Source: Vibrio sp. RE86
GTDB lineage: Bacteria > Pseudomonadota > Gammaproteobacteria > Enterobacterales > Vibrionaceae
Length of the DNA: 64,000 bases
Assembly: GCF_013114545.1 (NCBI RefSeq)
Contig: NZ_VTXI01000016.1
Span: 94,352-158,351, forward strand
Reading direction: 5' to 3'
The notes beneath the pieces were generated by a model, which saw only the letters and a program-made list of their open reading frames with translations, searched no databases and was not told the origin of the DNA. Numbering within the stretch: position 1 is the first letter of the stretch; the number at the start of each line of letters is the position of its first letter. Shown in pieces: positions 45,388 through 54,852 of the stretch. A program made the position numbers and the translations under genes.

Positions 45388-46938
45388 ATGCAAATTGGTG
45401 TGCCAAAAGAAATACTCGCGGGTGAAACCCGAGTGGCTGCCTCTCCGAAGTCGGTAGAGCAGTTATTAAAACTAGGCTTCGATGTTGCTGTCGAATCAGG
45501 TGCGGGGGATCTCGCAAGTTTTGAAAATGCAGCGTTTGAAGATGCCGGTGCTAAAGTTGTCTCAACTGAAGAAGTGTGGCAATCCGATCTTATCTTAAAA
45601 GTTAATGCGCCTCTTTATAATGAAGGCAATGACGAAATTGCACTTCTAAAAGAAGGAGCAAGTCTCATCAGTTTCATTTGGCCTGCGCAAAACCCTGAGT
45701 TGATGGAAAAACTTTCAAGCAAAAACATCAACGTAATGGCAATGGATGCCGTCCCTCGCATCTCAAGAGCCCAAGCATTAGATGCACTGTCATCAATGGC
45801 GAATATTGCAGGTTATCGTGCAGTGGTTGAAGCCGCTCATGAATTTGGTCGTTTCTTCACTGGGCAAATTACGGCGGCAGGTAAAGTGCCACCAGCAAAA
45901 GTGCTTGTCGCAGGTGCAGGTGTTGCTGGTCTTGCTGCGATCGGCGCTGCAGGTAGCCTAGGAGCGATTGTTCGTGCATTTGACGTTCGCCCCGAAGTAA
46001 AAGAGCAAGTTCAATCGATGGGCGCTGAGTTCTTAGAAGTCGACTTCAAAGAAGACTCAGGGTCGGGAGATGGCTACGCAAAAGAGATGTCTGATGATTT
46101 CAATAAGAAAGCGGCTGAGCTATATGCTGAGCAGTCAAAAGACGTTGATATCATTGTAACGACAGCTTTGATTCCCGGACGTCCTGCGCCTAAGCTGATC
46201 ACCAAAGAGATGGTAGACAGCATGAAAGCGGGCAGTGTGATTGTCGACTTAGCTGCAGCAAATGGTGGTAACTGCGAATATACCGTCGCAGATAAAGTCA
46301 TCACGACAAAGAACGGCGTTAAAGTGGTTGGCTATACCGATATGGTAGGGCGTCTACCAACGCAATCTTCTCAACTATACGCCACTAACATCGTCAACCT
46401 ACTTAAATTACTCACCAAAGAAAAAGACGGCAACATTAATATTGATTTTGAAGATGTTGTTCTGCGTGGTGTCACCGTTGTTAAAGAGGGTGAAGTCACG
46501 TGGCCAGCACCGCCAATTCAAGTATCTGCACAACCAGAACAAAAAACTGTACAGCCGCAAACGAAACCTGAGCCAAAAGTAGAAGAGCCAACTTCACCAG
46601 TCAAGAAGTTCGCTGCACTTGCCGTGGGCGTTGGTTTTTTTGCTTGGATCGCTTCAGTGGCGCCTGCTGCGTTCCTGTCTCACTTTACTGTTTTCTTTCT
46701 CGCGTGTGTCGTTGGTTACTACGTCGTCTGGAACGTAACGCATGCTTTGCACACACCGCTTATGTCGGTAACGAATGCTATCTCTGGCATCATTGTTGTT
46801 GGTGCTTTGCTCCAAATTGGTCAAGGAAACGGCGTCGTGTCGTTCTTGTCGTTTATTGCAGTGCTAATAGCCAGCATAAACATATTTGGCGGTTTCACCG
46901 TAACCAAGCGCATGCTTGAAATGTTTCGTAAAGATTAA
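45388..46938 (+). CDS. pntA: NAD(P) transhydrogenase subunit alpha
   Basis: The 516-residue protein starts [20 protein letters not shown]. It has the alanine-dehydrogenase-like NAD(H)-binding domain I (about 1-380; [22 protein letters not shown]), a Pro/Lys-rich linker (about 388-412) and C-terminal transmembrane helices (about 415-510). With PntB it uses the proton gradient to move hydride from NADH to NADP. A Shine-Dalgarno AAGGA precedes the ATG. Confidence 0.96.
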   Translation: MQIGVPKEILAGETRVAASPKSVEQLLKLGFDVAVESGAGDLASFENAAFEDAGAKVVSTEEVWQSDLILKVNAPLYNEGNDEIALLKEGASLISFIWPAQNPELMEKLSSKNINVMAMDAVPRISRAQALDALSSMANIAGYRAVVEAAHEFGRFFTGQITAAGKVPPAKVLVAGAGVAGLAAIGAAGSLGAIVRAFDVRPEVKEQVQSMGAEFLEVDFKEDSGSGDGYAKEMSDDFNKKAAELYAEQSKDVDIIVTTALIPGRPAPKLITKEMVDSMKAGSVIVDLAAANGGNCEYTVADKVITTKNGVKVVGYTDMVGRLPTQSSQLYATNIVNLLKLLTKEKDGNINIDFEDVVLRGVTVVKEGEVTWPAPPIQVSAQPEQKTVQPQTKPEPKVEEPTSPVKKFAALAVGVGFFAWIASVAPAAFLSHFTVFFLACVVGYYVVWNVTHALHTPLMSVTNAISGIIVVGALLQIGQGNGVVSFLSFIAVLIASINIFGGFTVTKRMLEMFRKD

Positions 46939-46951
46939 GGAGTAACAGGGA

Positions 46952-48346
46952 ATGTCTGCAGGATTAGTACAAGCAGCTTATATTGTTGCTGCGTTTTTCT
47001 TTTATTTGAGTTTAAAAGGTCTATCTAAACAAGAATCGGCACGCGCGGGTAACTATTACGGTATTGCGGGTATGGCGATCGCGCTGATCGCGACGATCTT
47101 TGGCCCTGATTCACAAGGCCTTGTTTGGATCATTATTGCCATGGTGATCGGTGGTGGTATTGGTATCCACTACGCGAAAAAAGTTGAAATGACCGAAATG
47201 CCAGAACTCGTGGCAATTCTTCACAGCTTTGTAGGTATGGCTGCGGTGTTAGTTGGTTACAACAGCTACATCGATGCGCCGGTTATCGCTTCACTTAACC
47301 CACAAGAAGCACACGCAGCACACGTAATTCACCTAGTCGAAGTCTTCCTAGGTGTGTTTATTGGTGCTGTTACGTTTACGGGCTCGGTAGTTGCGTTTGG
47401 CAAATTGCGTGGCGTAATTTCATCTTCGCCGCTAAGCCTTCCGCATAAACATAAGCTCAACCTTGCTGCAATCGTTGTATCAACACTTCTAATGATTTAC
47501 TTCGTTAAAGCTGACGGTAGCATGTTTGCACTTATCATCATGACTTTGATTGCATTTGCCTTCGGCTACCACTTGGTTGCGTCAATTGGTGGTGCAGATA
47601 TGCCAGTTGTTGTTTCAATGCTGAACTCCTACTCGGGTTGGGCAGCAGCAGCGGCAGGTTTCATGCTAGCAAATGACCTACTAATCATCACGGGTGCATT
47701 CGTTGGTTCTTCAGGTGCGATTCTTTCCTACATTATGTGTAAAGCAATGAACCGTTCGTTTGTGAGTGTTATTGCTGGTGGTTTTGGTCAAGAAGTTGTT
47801 ATTTCTGAAGATGTAGAGCAGGGCGAGCACCGCGAAACATCTGCAGAAGAAGTGGCTGAAATGCTTAAAGGTTCTAAGTCGGTGATCATCACTCCTGGAT
47901 ATGGCATGGCAGTAGCTCAAGCACAGTATCCAGTTCATGAAATTACGGAGAAGCTACGTGCACAAGGTGTTGAAGTACGATTTGGTATTCACCCTGTAGC
48001 GGGTCGTCTACCTGGGCACATGAACGTACTATTAGCTGAAGCAAAAGTTCCTTATGACATTGTTCTGGAAATGGACGAGATCAATGACGACTTCCCAGAG
48101 ACAGATACCGTGCTCGTTATTGGTGCAAACGATACCGTAAACCCAGCAGCGCTTGAGGATCCGAATAGCCCGATCGCAGGTATGCCTGTACTGGAAGTGT
48201 GGAATGCACAAAACGTCATCGTATTTAAGCGTTCGATGAACACAGGTTATGCCGGAGTGCAAAACCCGTTGTTCTTCAAAGAGAACACACAGATGTTGTT
48301 TGGTGATGCGAAAGAGAGCGTGGACGCTATCTCCAAAGCGCTTTAA
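46952..48346 (+). CDS. pntB: NAD(P) transhydrogenase subunit beta
   Basis: The 464-residue protein has nine helices (about 1-260) of domain II, then the NADP(H)-binding domain III (about 285-464) with [37 protein letters not shown] and [14 protein letters not shown]. Starts 13 bases after pntA; one operon, ending at a strong terminator. Confidence 0.96.
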   Translation: MSAGLVQAAYIVAAFFFYLSLKGLSKQESARAGNYYGIAGMAIALIATIFGPDSQGLVWIIIAMVIGGGIGIHYAKKVEMTEMPELVAILHSFVGMAAVLVGYNSYIDAPVIASLNPQEAHAAHVIHLVEVFLGVFIGAVTFTGSVVAFGKLRGVISSSPLSLPHKHKLNLAAIVVSTLLMIYFVKADGSMFALIIMTLIAFAFGYHLVASIGGADMPVVVSMLNSYSGWAAAAAGFMLANDLLIITGAFVGSSGAILSYIMCKAMNRSFVSVIAGGFGQEVVISEDVEQGEHRETSAEEVAEMLKGSKSVIITPGYGMAVAQAQYPVHEITEKLRAQGVEVRFGIHPVAGRLPGHMNVLLAEAKVPYDIVLEMDEINDDFPETDTVLVIGANDTVNPAALEDPNSPIAGMPVLEVWNAQNVIVFKRSMNTGYAGVQNPLFFKENTQMLFGDAKESVDAISKAL

Positions 48347-48364
48347 CCTTCTATAAATAAGCCG

Positions 48365-48394
48365 AGAAGCCAGCATAATTGCTGGCTTCTTTTG
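48365..48394 (+). terminator. Terminator of pntAB
   Basis: 11-bp perfect stem AGAAGCCAGCA / TGCTGGCTTCT (48365-48375 with 48380-48390), loop TAAT, then TTTT. Confidence 0.92.
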
Positions 48395-48497
48395 TTTCGT
48401 GGATACCATTTCTGACATTGATATCACATTTCAATTTTATATTTTTGCGATAATGTTTTACTCTAAATCTAACTTACTGATTTATTGAATTTTTGCA

Positions 48498-49952
48498 TTG
48501 ATTAGAACAACGATTAAATCGCTCGCTTTATGCTTAACCTTGTTAAGTCCAAATTTGTATGCGGAGTCATTACCTGAACGTATTGACCAATTCGTTGATC
48601 TTTTCGATCAAGCTAAAGCAACGGCGTCTTATGATATCCGTAGCCTACAATCTGACTATCCAACTCGACTTCTGACCCCTGAATCTATGTTGCCGCAAAC
48701 ATCTGCATACCCGCTTAAAGATGTTCAGCGACTCTATAATCTCGCTCAAAACTGTACTGGTAAGCTGCCGTTAAGCCCTCTAATTACAGAGCCTTTGGTC
48801 TTTACTCGTGCAATGTGTAAGGGCAGTAAGTTAAGTGATAAGTGGTTCGCGCGTAGTGCGTTGGTGCACCCAGGTGGTGGCACGTATGCAAGTCGCTATG
48901 TAGGTATATACCCAGAAAGGCAGGACGATCTTCAGCAGTACATGCATATTAAAGAGCGTCCGTTGGCAGAAGATACAACTTTGCTAGGTCGCTTACAGCG
49001 TATGGATGAAGATGCTGTCGTTGCACTTATATCTGGTTCTAGCATGTTCATCGAACGGGAAGAGCTTTGGTTACGTCAAAGTGATAGCTACCTAATTTTC
49101 CCGGAGAGTATTTGGCGAAAGAACATCGAAACAGCAGGGCTCGCTTTCAGTTTAAGAAGTGAGTCAACGAGTTGTTTTGTTCAGAGGGGTAACCTTTGTT
49201 GGGAGGTTGAAGACCATTCCGATATTCTTCGAATCAGTATGGTGGCGTTGGTCATTGCCAACATCCTGCTCGTTCTGGGCTGGTCAGTCTATCGCTGGAA
49301 TACGAAGCGACAAGAGATGAAAAGTCGCATGCTGATTTTGCAGATCTTAACGCATGAACTTCGCACGCCTATCGCAAGTCTATCCCTTACGGTTGAGGGC
49401 TTTAGACGTGAGTTCGAACAGCTTCCCGAGTCGGTATATGATGAATTTCGACGTCTGTGTGAAGACTCAAGACGTTTACGCCAGTTAGCGGAAGCAAGTA
49501 AAGATTACCTACAATCAGACAATAAGCCGCTAGCGACCGATTGGGTGCCTTCGGTGCAAGAATGGTTAGAATTTAAGATAGAAGAAGAGTTCGATAATAA
49601 TGTCGAGTTCGTCATCAATGAAGACATTGCCGCCAAACTTAACGTATATTGGCTAGGCACATGTATTGATAATTTAATACGCAACGCCGTCAAATATGGA
49701 GTTGCGCCTGTGGTAGTTGATGTAACAACTGCTAAGCAAAAAATTACGGTTAAAGTGATAGACCAAGGTGAGCTGTCTTCGAAAGATTGGCGACACTTAC
49801 GCAAACCTTTTGTGAGTAAAAGTGGCCTTGGTCTTGGCTTGACTATCGTTGAATCGATGGTTGGACGCATGGGCGGTAAAATGTCCTTATGCGGTCCACC
49901 GACAACGTTTATTTTGGAGATACCTTGTGAAACAGACACTGCTTCTCGTTGA
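48498..49952 (+). CDS. vxrA: Sensor histidine kinase VxrA (WigK)
   Basis: The 484-residue kinase has a signal/TM segment (about 1-22), a periplasmic domain of about 230 residues, a second helix (about 250-268; MVALVIANILLVLGWSVY), then H-box ILTHELRTPIASL, N-box CIDNLIRNAVKYG and G-box GLGLGLTIVESM. In V. cholerae VxrAB (WigKR) controls cell-wall stress, type VI secretion and biofilm. The only usual start in frame is the TTG at 48498, 12 bases after an in-frame stop; no clear Shine-Dalgarno sequence. It follows pntAB, as in V. cholerae. Confidence 0.9.
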   Translation: MIRTTIKSLALCLTLLSPNLYAESLPERIDQFVDLFDQAKATASYDIRSLQSDYPTRLLTPESMLPQTSAYPLKDVQRLYNLAQNCTGKLPLSPLITEPLVFTRAMCKGSKLSDKWFARSALVHPGGGTYASRYVGIYPERQDDLQQYMHIKERPLAEDTTLLGRLQRMDEDAVVALISGSSMFIEREELWLRQSDSYLIFPESIWRKNIETAGLAFSLRSESTSCFVQRGNLCWEVEDHSDILRISMVALVIANILLVLGWSVYRWNTKRQEMKSRMLILQILTHELRTPIASLSLTVEGFRREFEQLPESVYDEFRRLCEDSRRLRQLAEASKDYLQSDNKPLATDWVPSVQEWLEFKIEEEFDNNVEFVINEDIAAKLNVYWLGTCIDNLIRNAVKYGVAPVVVDVTTAKQKITVKVIDQGELSSKDWRHLRKPFVSKSGLGLGLTIVESMVGRMGGKMSLCGPPTTFILEIPCETDTASR

Positions 49953-50586
49953 AGATGATAAAAATTTAGCTGATGGTTTACTCGTAAGCCTAGAACAAGC
50001 GGGATACGAATGTTTCCATTCAGAAACGATTGCGGACGTAGCGCAATACTGGGATAAAGCGGATCTCGTGATTCTAGATCGCCAATTGCCAGACGGTGAT
50101 TCTGTTCAACACCTAGTGGAATGGAAGAAAATTAAAGACGTTCCGGTGATTCTATTGACGGCTTTGGTAACCGTTAAAGATAAAGTGGCAGGCTTAGATG
50201 CAGGTGCTAACGACTACTTAACGAAACCATTTGCAGAGGCGGAGCTTTTTGCTCGTATTCGTGCACAGCTACGCGCGCCAGAAGGTGAAGCGGGTGACGA
50301 TACAAAAGTGACAACTGAAGATCTGATCATCGATAAAGCAACTCGCGAAGTACAATTTAAGGGCGAAGCAATCACACTGACACGTACCGAGTTTGATTTG
50401 TTACTTTTCTTAGCGAGCAACCTAGGGCGAGTATTTACCCGTGACGAACTGCTTGATCATGTATGGGGTTACAACCATTTCCCAACGACGCGTACAGTTG
50501 ACACTCACGTACTTCAGCTTCGCCAAAAGCTACCAGGGCTCGAGATAGAAACACTTCGTGGTGTTGGTTACAAAATGAAGGCGTGA
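49927..50586 (+). CDS. vxrB: Response regulator VxrB (WigR)
   Basis: The OmpR-type regulator has a receiver domain (LLLVEDDKN; phospho-Asp in LVILDRQLPDG; Lys in DYLTKPFAEA) and a winged-helix DNA-binding domain (TRTEFDLLLFLASNLG to GVGYKMKA). The open frame extends to 49849 within vxrA, but GGAG seven bases before the GTG at 49927 marks the start; overlap with vxrA is 26 bases. Partner of VxrA. Confidence 0.93.
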   Translation: MKQTLLLVEDDKNLADGLLVSLEQAGYECFHSETIADVAQYWDKADLVILDRQLPDGDSVQHLVEWKKIKDVPVILLTALVTVKDKVAGLDAGANDYLTKPFAEAELFARIRAQLRAPEGEAGDDTKVTTEDLIIDKATREVQFKGEAITLTRTEFDLLLFLASNLGRVFTRDELLDHVWGYNHFPTTRTVDTHVLQLRQKLPGLEIETLRGVGYKMKA

Positions 50587-51470
50587 TGATTAAATCGAGC
50601 ATTATTGCAGGTGCACTTGTTGTAAGTGCACCACTTTCAGCCAATCAAGTACCATGGTTTGAAAGTAACTCACCCCTGACTCAAGCTCATAAGCATCTAC
50701 TCAACGATGACTTACCGGGTATGTTCACTGCGCTCGTTGAAGTCTGGCAACGAGAGAAGAACCGATCAATTACGCCTCATCTTAACGAACTATTTTTGCA
50801 ATCCCTTGAAGTTGATTGCGGAAAAAGCCTCGATAACAAAGCGTTACCTGATTGGATGAATTCGATTACGGTCAAACGTACAGAAATACAAAGTCCTGGC
50901 CGAGACTCTTATAGAGCAAGTATCGAGCTTAGTGCAAACAAAGATATTCGCGATATTTCCCTCACTCGTTGGGTTTCTAAATCAATCTCAACTGACAACG
51001 AGATGACAGAAATTCCCAGTTTAGGTGAAGATGAAGCCGCTTCTAAGCGTTATGTAAAACGTTACAATCTAAATAGTCGCGTTCAAATGGGGCTATACCG
51101 AATTGACGTAACCGCAAAAGATGAAACTTCTTGGAGCTCATGGCTAGTGTTAGGTGACCCCAAAGCAAAAGTGACAGTACGTTGGAACGGTAAAGCGCAA
51201 TGGAAAGTTGAAAAAAACGCGCTCTTAAACCGCCACTGTCCATTACCCAAACTCGAAACCGCACTTTATGATTATATCGATGGGAACTATGTTCAAGTAT
51301 GGGGTGAAAGCTATGATGCGGATTACCCAACGTCACTTGGAAGTGTACCAATCGAGACCGGACGCTATGTTCTTGCGGTTTCAATGAATCATCAACGTTG
51401 GCAAGGGCCAATTATTGTAGAGCAATCCCAAATAATTAGTAAAACGTATGATGTTTCAGTGGAGGAATAA
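50586..51470 (+). CDS. vxrC: VxrC, secreted protein of the vxr operon (DUF2861-type)
   Basis: The 294-residue protein has a signal peptide (MIKSSIIAGALVVSAPLSAN) and no recognised catalytic motif; the mature part is predicted beta-rich, ending near RWQGPIIVEQSQIISKTY. It corresponds by position to V. cholerae vxrC (VCA0567). Its ATG overlaps the vxrB TGA (TGATG). A GTG one codon earlier is possible. Role in envelope stress is inferred from the operon. Confidence 0.85.
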   Translation: MIKSSIIAGALVVSAPLSANQVPWFESNSPLTQAHKHLLNDDLPGMFTALVEVWQREKNRSITPHLNELFLQSLEVDCGKSLDNKALPDWMNSITVKRTEIQSPGRDSYRASIELSANKDIRDISLTRWVSKSISTDNEMTEIPSLGEDEAASKRYVKRYNLNSRVQMGLYRIDVTAKDETSWSSWLVLGDPKAKVTVRWNGKAQWKVEKNALLNRHCPLPKLETALYDYIDGNYVQVWGESYDADYPTSLGSVPIETGRYVLAVSMNHQRWQGPIIVEQSQIISKTYDVSVEE

Positions 51471-51530
51471 TTCAAGTTAATACACAATAGGTCGATATAA
51501 ACACATGGAACTGAAAAAGTTTATACCGAT

Positions 51531-52739
51531 ATGAAAAATCAAATAAAACTCTTATCGTTGTCTATTGCACTGGCTGCCACTTCTGCATCAGCAGCTAACT
51601 ATGCAATCGAAGCCCGTGGCGATGCTATGGGTGGTACTGGTGTTGTCTCTGCGAATTTTTTAACTGCTCCTTTCTACAACCCAGCTCTGACCGCAATTTA
51701 CCGTCGAAATGATGATGTCGGAATGATCACACCAAGTATCGGCTTGTCATACAGCGATGAGCAAATGATGGTTGATGATCTTGATAAAGCTGCAGGCTTA
51801 ATCGACGATGCCATTGGGGGGGACTTCTCAAATATTGCAGAGCTAGAAAGCACATTAAATGCTCTAGAGGGCGATATTGCCAAATTAGAATTCGGCGGTG
51901 TTGTTGCGTTTGCTATTCCAAATAGCTATGTCGCCGCAAATGTTTTTGGTAAAGCGTATGCGGAATCTTTCGCTCAAACCGATATTTATACAGGTGCAAA
52001 CAGCCAAATCGACCCAGCTTTGAACCCAGCAATTAATGCTGAACTTAGTGCAGTGAACGCTGTTGGCGTTGGTGTTACCGAGGTCGGTATATCTCTAGCT
52101 AAATATCAGACATTTTTAGGGCAACATATTTCTTTTGGTATTACACCGAAAATTCAGCGTATCTATACCTATGTATATAGTGCAAACCTAAATAACTACG
52201 ATATCAAAGATATAAGAGAAAACGGAACGGGAGAAACCATGTTCAATATGGACGCTGGTTTCCTTTGGTTCTACGGCCCATTACGAGTTGGCTTGTCGGC
52301 AACTAACCTTGTTTCTCGAGATATTACGACACAAGAGTTAGCAGGTTCCACTGTAGTCTCTAGTATTGATAGTTCACAAACTCGAACATTTGATCCTGTC
52401 TCTTATGCATATCAAATGCGACCGCTATACACAGTCGGTGTTGGTTTAATCGGTGACTACGCAGCAATCAGTGTAGACTACGACCTGAATGAAGAAGAAC
52501 GTTACACCAATTTCGATGACAACACACAAATGTTACGTGTTGGTGGTGAAATCGACATTATGCGCCAATTAAAGCTTCGCGCGGGTTGGAAACGTAACCT
52601 CGCTTATGATGATTTAGACGACACGTTAACTGCCGGTATCGGTTTATCGCCACTAAATCTTTTCCAACTTGATATCGGTGCAAGCTATACCAACGAGAAC
52701 TCTATGGGAGCATACGTTAACTTCTTAACGAGTTACTAA
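51531..52739 (+). CDS. vxrD: VxrD, outer-membrane barrel (TraF_2-like)
   Basis: The 402-residue protein has a signal peptide (MKNQIKLLSLSIALAATSASA) then NYAIEARGDAMGGTGVVSANF, the opening of the conjugal-transfer TraF_2-like barrel family, and many beta strands to a terminal aromatic (NFLTSY). It corresponds to V. cholerae VCA0568. No conjugation genes are near, so the TraF label reflects similarity only. A 60-base gap follows vxrC. Confidence 0.85.
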   Translation: MKNQIKLLSLSIALAATSASAANYAIEARGDAMGGTGVVSANFLTAPFYNPALTAIYRRNDDVGMITPSIGLSYSDEQMMVDDLDKAAGLIDDAIGGDFSNIAELESTLNALEGDIAKLEFGGVVAFAIPNSYVAANVFGKAYAESFAQTDIYTGANSQIDPALNPAINAELSAVNAVGVGVTEVGISLAKYQTFLGQHISFGITPKIQRIYTYVYSANLNNYDIKDIRENGTGETMFNMDAGFLWFYGPLRVGLSATNLVSRDITTQELAGSTVVSSIDSSQTRTFDPVSYAYQMRPLYTVGVGLIGDYAAISVDYDLNEEERYTNFDDNTQMLRVGGEIDIMRQLKLRAGWKRNLAYDDLDDTLTAGIGLSPLNLFQLDIGASYTNENSMGAYVNFLTSY

Positions 52740-52785
52740 GTAGAGTAGGTGGCACTAGCTTAAAGCGGTAAATCATAATATAGTC

Positions 52786-52813
52786 GGCTCCTAAATTATT
52801 AGGAGCCTTTTTT
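52786..52813 (+). promoter_or_regulatory. Terminator-like hairpin containing the vxrE Shine-Dalgarno sequence
   Basis: 9-bp perfect stem GGCTCCTAA / TTAGGAGCC (52786-52794 with 52799-52807), loop ATTA, T run 52808-52813, directly followed by the vxrE ATG at 52814. The Shine-Dalgarno AGGAG (52801-52805) lies in the 3' arm. The structure can act as an intrinsic terminator and as a block to vxrE translation. Confidence 0.8.
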
Positions 52814-52966
52814 ATGTTTGATGATTTACCACCACTCACACATGAAGAGCAGCAAAAAGCTGTCGAACAAATCCAACAACTAATGTCTGAGGGTATGAGC
52901 ACTGCACAAGCGATAAAAGTGGTTGCAGAACAGATCAGAGCTGAAGCCACCAATACACAGCAATAG
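52814..52966 (+). CDS. vxrE: VxrE, YoaH-family (UPF0181) small protein
   Basis: The 50-residue product starts [19 protein letters not shown] and continues [20 protein letters not shown]. It lines up closely with E. coli YoaH ([20 protein letters not shown]), which fixes the start. It is too short for many gene callers. Function unknown; it is the fifth gene of the vxr operon in V. cholerae (VCA0569). Its Shine-Dalgarno sequence is inside the hairpin just upstream. Confidence 0.88.
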   Translation: MFDDLPPLTHEEQQKAVEQIQQLMSEGMSTAQAIKVVAEQIRAEATNTQQ

Positions 52967-52991
52967 ACATTAAATGTCTCCAAGTAAAAGA

Positions 52992-53015
52992 AGAGCAGGA
53001 TACTGCTCTTTTTTT
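52992..53015 (+). terminator. Terminator after vxrE
   Basis: 7-bp perfect stem AGAGCAG / CTGCTCT (52992-52998 with 53003-53009), loop GATA, then a long T run. Confidence 0.9.
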
Positions 53016-53232
53016 GTGCCTGAAAAAACTCACACACTATAACTAATTATTTATCCTTTATGGCCACGAAAATACATTAAATACAAATGTATATACAAAT
53101 AAAACTAGAAAAACTTTCATTTGTCGCGATTCTGAAAGTGAGCGTTAACTTCTTCTGCTTTTCAATTAACGCATTTAATTTCAATGACTTATCTTGGATT
53201 ATTGTTTCATGGGTAGCCTAGCATGGAATTAA

Positions 53233-53251
53233 CTTGTAATTAAATTACAAG
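53233..53251. repeat. Perfect inverted repeat, possible operator
   Basis: CTTGTAAT-TAA-ATTACAAG is an exact 8+3+8 palindrome about 170 bases upstream of the remnant gene. It looks like a dimeric regulator site; I match it to no known consensus. Confidence 0.5.
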
Positions 53252-53423
53252 AATGAAAAATTCATGTGTGAGCGCTTACTGTCTTGTAGTGATTTATTCT
53301 TTGGGGTTATGGTGTCACACAACGGTTAAGATCGTGACTACGTATCACAACTTGGTCATTGGGCTATAGTTTCGCTATGAGCGAGTGCTAGATTTGGAGT
53401 ATTGATACAAACTTGGAACAAAT

Positions 53424-53814
53424 ATGAAGGTTGAAATTCATCTTCAAGCAATGAGCTTGTTACTTGTAGTGAGTTCTACGTTGTATGCGGAAGAGCCCAC
53501 GATAATTGCTCAGTCCATTCCATTGCCAACACTTGAGGTAACAAAGTCTAAGCAGCTTTCTATGCCCCCGATGGTGTTGAATATGTCTTAAACGAATATT
53601 TGTCGATTCAGCAAGTGTAAGCATCCTAGTCAAAGGTACGCCGTTAGAGTTATCTCGGGAGTGTCGTGGTGAACACTTGTCGTTTAAACCGGTGAGTCGT
53701 TCAGAGAATACGTTGTTTGTAGAAATTATACTGAAGAGTCGTAACTTGAATTTACGCTACACGGCGGGCGCTCATTCATACGCATACAATGATTGGCAAG
53801 TTAGAGCCGGTTAA
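53424..53814 (+). pseudogene. Frameshifted remnant of a secreted protein gene
   Basis: From the ATG at 53424 the frame encodes a signal peptide-like start (MKVEIHLQAMSLLLVVSSTLYA) and about 30 further residues, then stops at TAA (53589-53591). A second frame from about 53581 continues without stop to 53814 (KRIFVDSASVSILVKGTPLE and on to NDWQVRAG). The two together would make about 130 residues, as if one base were lost or gained near 53580. Neither half matches a family I know. It could also be two unrelated short frames. Confidence 0.5.
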
Positions 53815-53915
53815 ACAGGCTTACATTAAGTGACGGTGTCATGAACTGCGCGACCTAAATACCCACACCATAGTGCGCATTATGTATCTTATGTTAAATG
53901 TGGTTTGTTATTAAA

Positions 53916-53945
53916 TAGAGCACGTTGTTGTGCTCTACTCTTTAT
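53916..53945 (+). terminator. Terminator-like hairpin after the remnant
   Basis: 8-bp perfect stem TAGAGCAC / GTGCTCTA (53916-53923 with 53930-53937), loop GTTGTT, then CTCTTTAT, a weak T tail. Confidence 0.55.
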
Positions 53946-54052
53946 GGCTGCTTTCGTTGCAAATCTTGGTAGGAATTGAACATAAGGCTATTTTACATAA
54001 AATACCTAATAACTAGTTTGATAATCAAAGATTAGCAAACAAGCTCTTAGGA

Positions 54053-54364
54053 TTAACCGCCAGCCAGTTTCACTGTGTGGCCTTTCTTTTCAAGGTGCGC
54101 TTTAATCTTGTCTCGTGCATCACCTTGAATCTCGATGGTTCCATCTTTAACAGAGCCACCACAACCACACACTTTCTTAAGTTCCGCAGCTAAAAGCTTT
54201 AATGGTGCATCGTCTAGGTCTAAGCCTGTGACGATTGAAACGCCTTTGCCTTTACGTCCTTTAGTTTGACGAATGATACGAACAATTCCGTCGCCTTTTT
54301 CACGCTGTGGCTTTTCTTCTTCAGGTTTAATTCGACCTACATCAGTACTGTATACAAGAGTCAT
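54053..54364 (-). CDS. yciH: SUI1/YciH-family translation-initiation-like factor
   Basis: The 103-residue protein has the SUI1 (eIF1-like) fold: IVRIIRQTKGRKGKGVSIVTGL, then LKLLAAELKKVCGCGGSVKDGTIEIQGD (about 62-90, cited in part) and the C-terminal VKLAGG. Bacterial YciH proteins bind the ribosome and affect initiation fidelity or stress translation. Followed on the minus strand by nothing close; preceded by the DUF3319-type gene five bases away, so probably its operon partner. Confidence 0.9.
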   Translation of the reverse strand: MTLVYSTDVGRIKPEEEKPQREKGDGIVRIIRQTKGRKGKGVSIVTGLDLDDAPLKLLAAELKKVCGCGGSVKDGTIEIQGDARDKIKAHLEKKGHTVKLAGG

Positions 54365-54369
54365 ATTCG

Positions 54370-54753
54370 TTATTTCTTCTGTTGCTGTTCTGCTTTTTGT
54401 TTAGCGACTAAGTATGCCTCTATATGCTTCTGTATAGCAAGCTTACCGCCCTTAATAAGACGCCCATTAAACATGCAGTACCAGGCATTAGCTTCTCCAG
54501 TATCGTTCTTAATGGTAAAACCATTGAAGTTTTCTTGTGCTGGTGAACCTGTACCTTCTGCTTTTTTCTTTCCAGCAAGCGAACTGAACTCTTTAGGATC
54601 AATGATCGTTGCGGTATCACAGAACCAATCGATGCTTTTCTTAACGGCAGCCATGCTTCCAGATAACACATGGTTTTTGATTTGAACTTGCCAAACTTCC
54701 GTTGAACTTCCAGCGGTTTTGAGGACGAAACCTCTATATGTAGCAGCAGCCAT
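54370..54753 (-). CDS. Conserved Vibrio protein, probably DUF3319 family
   Basis: The protein of about 127 residues has segments YRGFVLKTAGSSTEVWQVQI and NGRLIKGGKLAIQKHIEAYL and a Lys/Gln tail. No signal peptide or membrane span. DUF3319 is a memory match; function unknown. The frame can start three codons earlier (54762); neither start has a clear Shine-Dalgarno sequence. It precedes the SUI1-like gene by five bases. Confidence 0.72.
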   Translation of the reverse strand: MAAATYRGFVLKTAGSSTEVWQVQIKNHVLSGSMAAVKKSIDWFCDTATIIDPKEFSSLAGKKKAEGTGSPAQENFNGFTIKNDTGEANAWYCMFNGRLIKGGKLAIQKHIEAYLVAKQKAEQQQKK

Positions 54754-54852
54754 AGCGAACATTATCGTTGTATTAATTTAGTTTAATAATAATTGTAAAT
54801 CGCTCATTATCAAGTATATTTATTAGGGTTTTATTGGTTATAGTGCGCTAGT

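Larger units (their letters stand above)
53016..54052. other. Gene-poor kilobase between the vxr operon and the SUI1-like gene
   Basis: No intact gene is visible. The region holds a 19-bp palindrome (53233-53251), a frameshifted remnant of a secreted-protein gene (53424-53814) and a terminator-like hairpin (53916-53945). The rest is AT-rich. It may be a scar of lost accessory DNA. Confidence 0.7.

Noticed and set aside
51531..52739. Conjugal transfer protein TraF as evidence of a conjugative element
   Set aside because: The similarity is only to the TraF_2 barrel family; the gene sits in the chromosomal vxr operon and no transfer genes are present.
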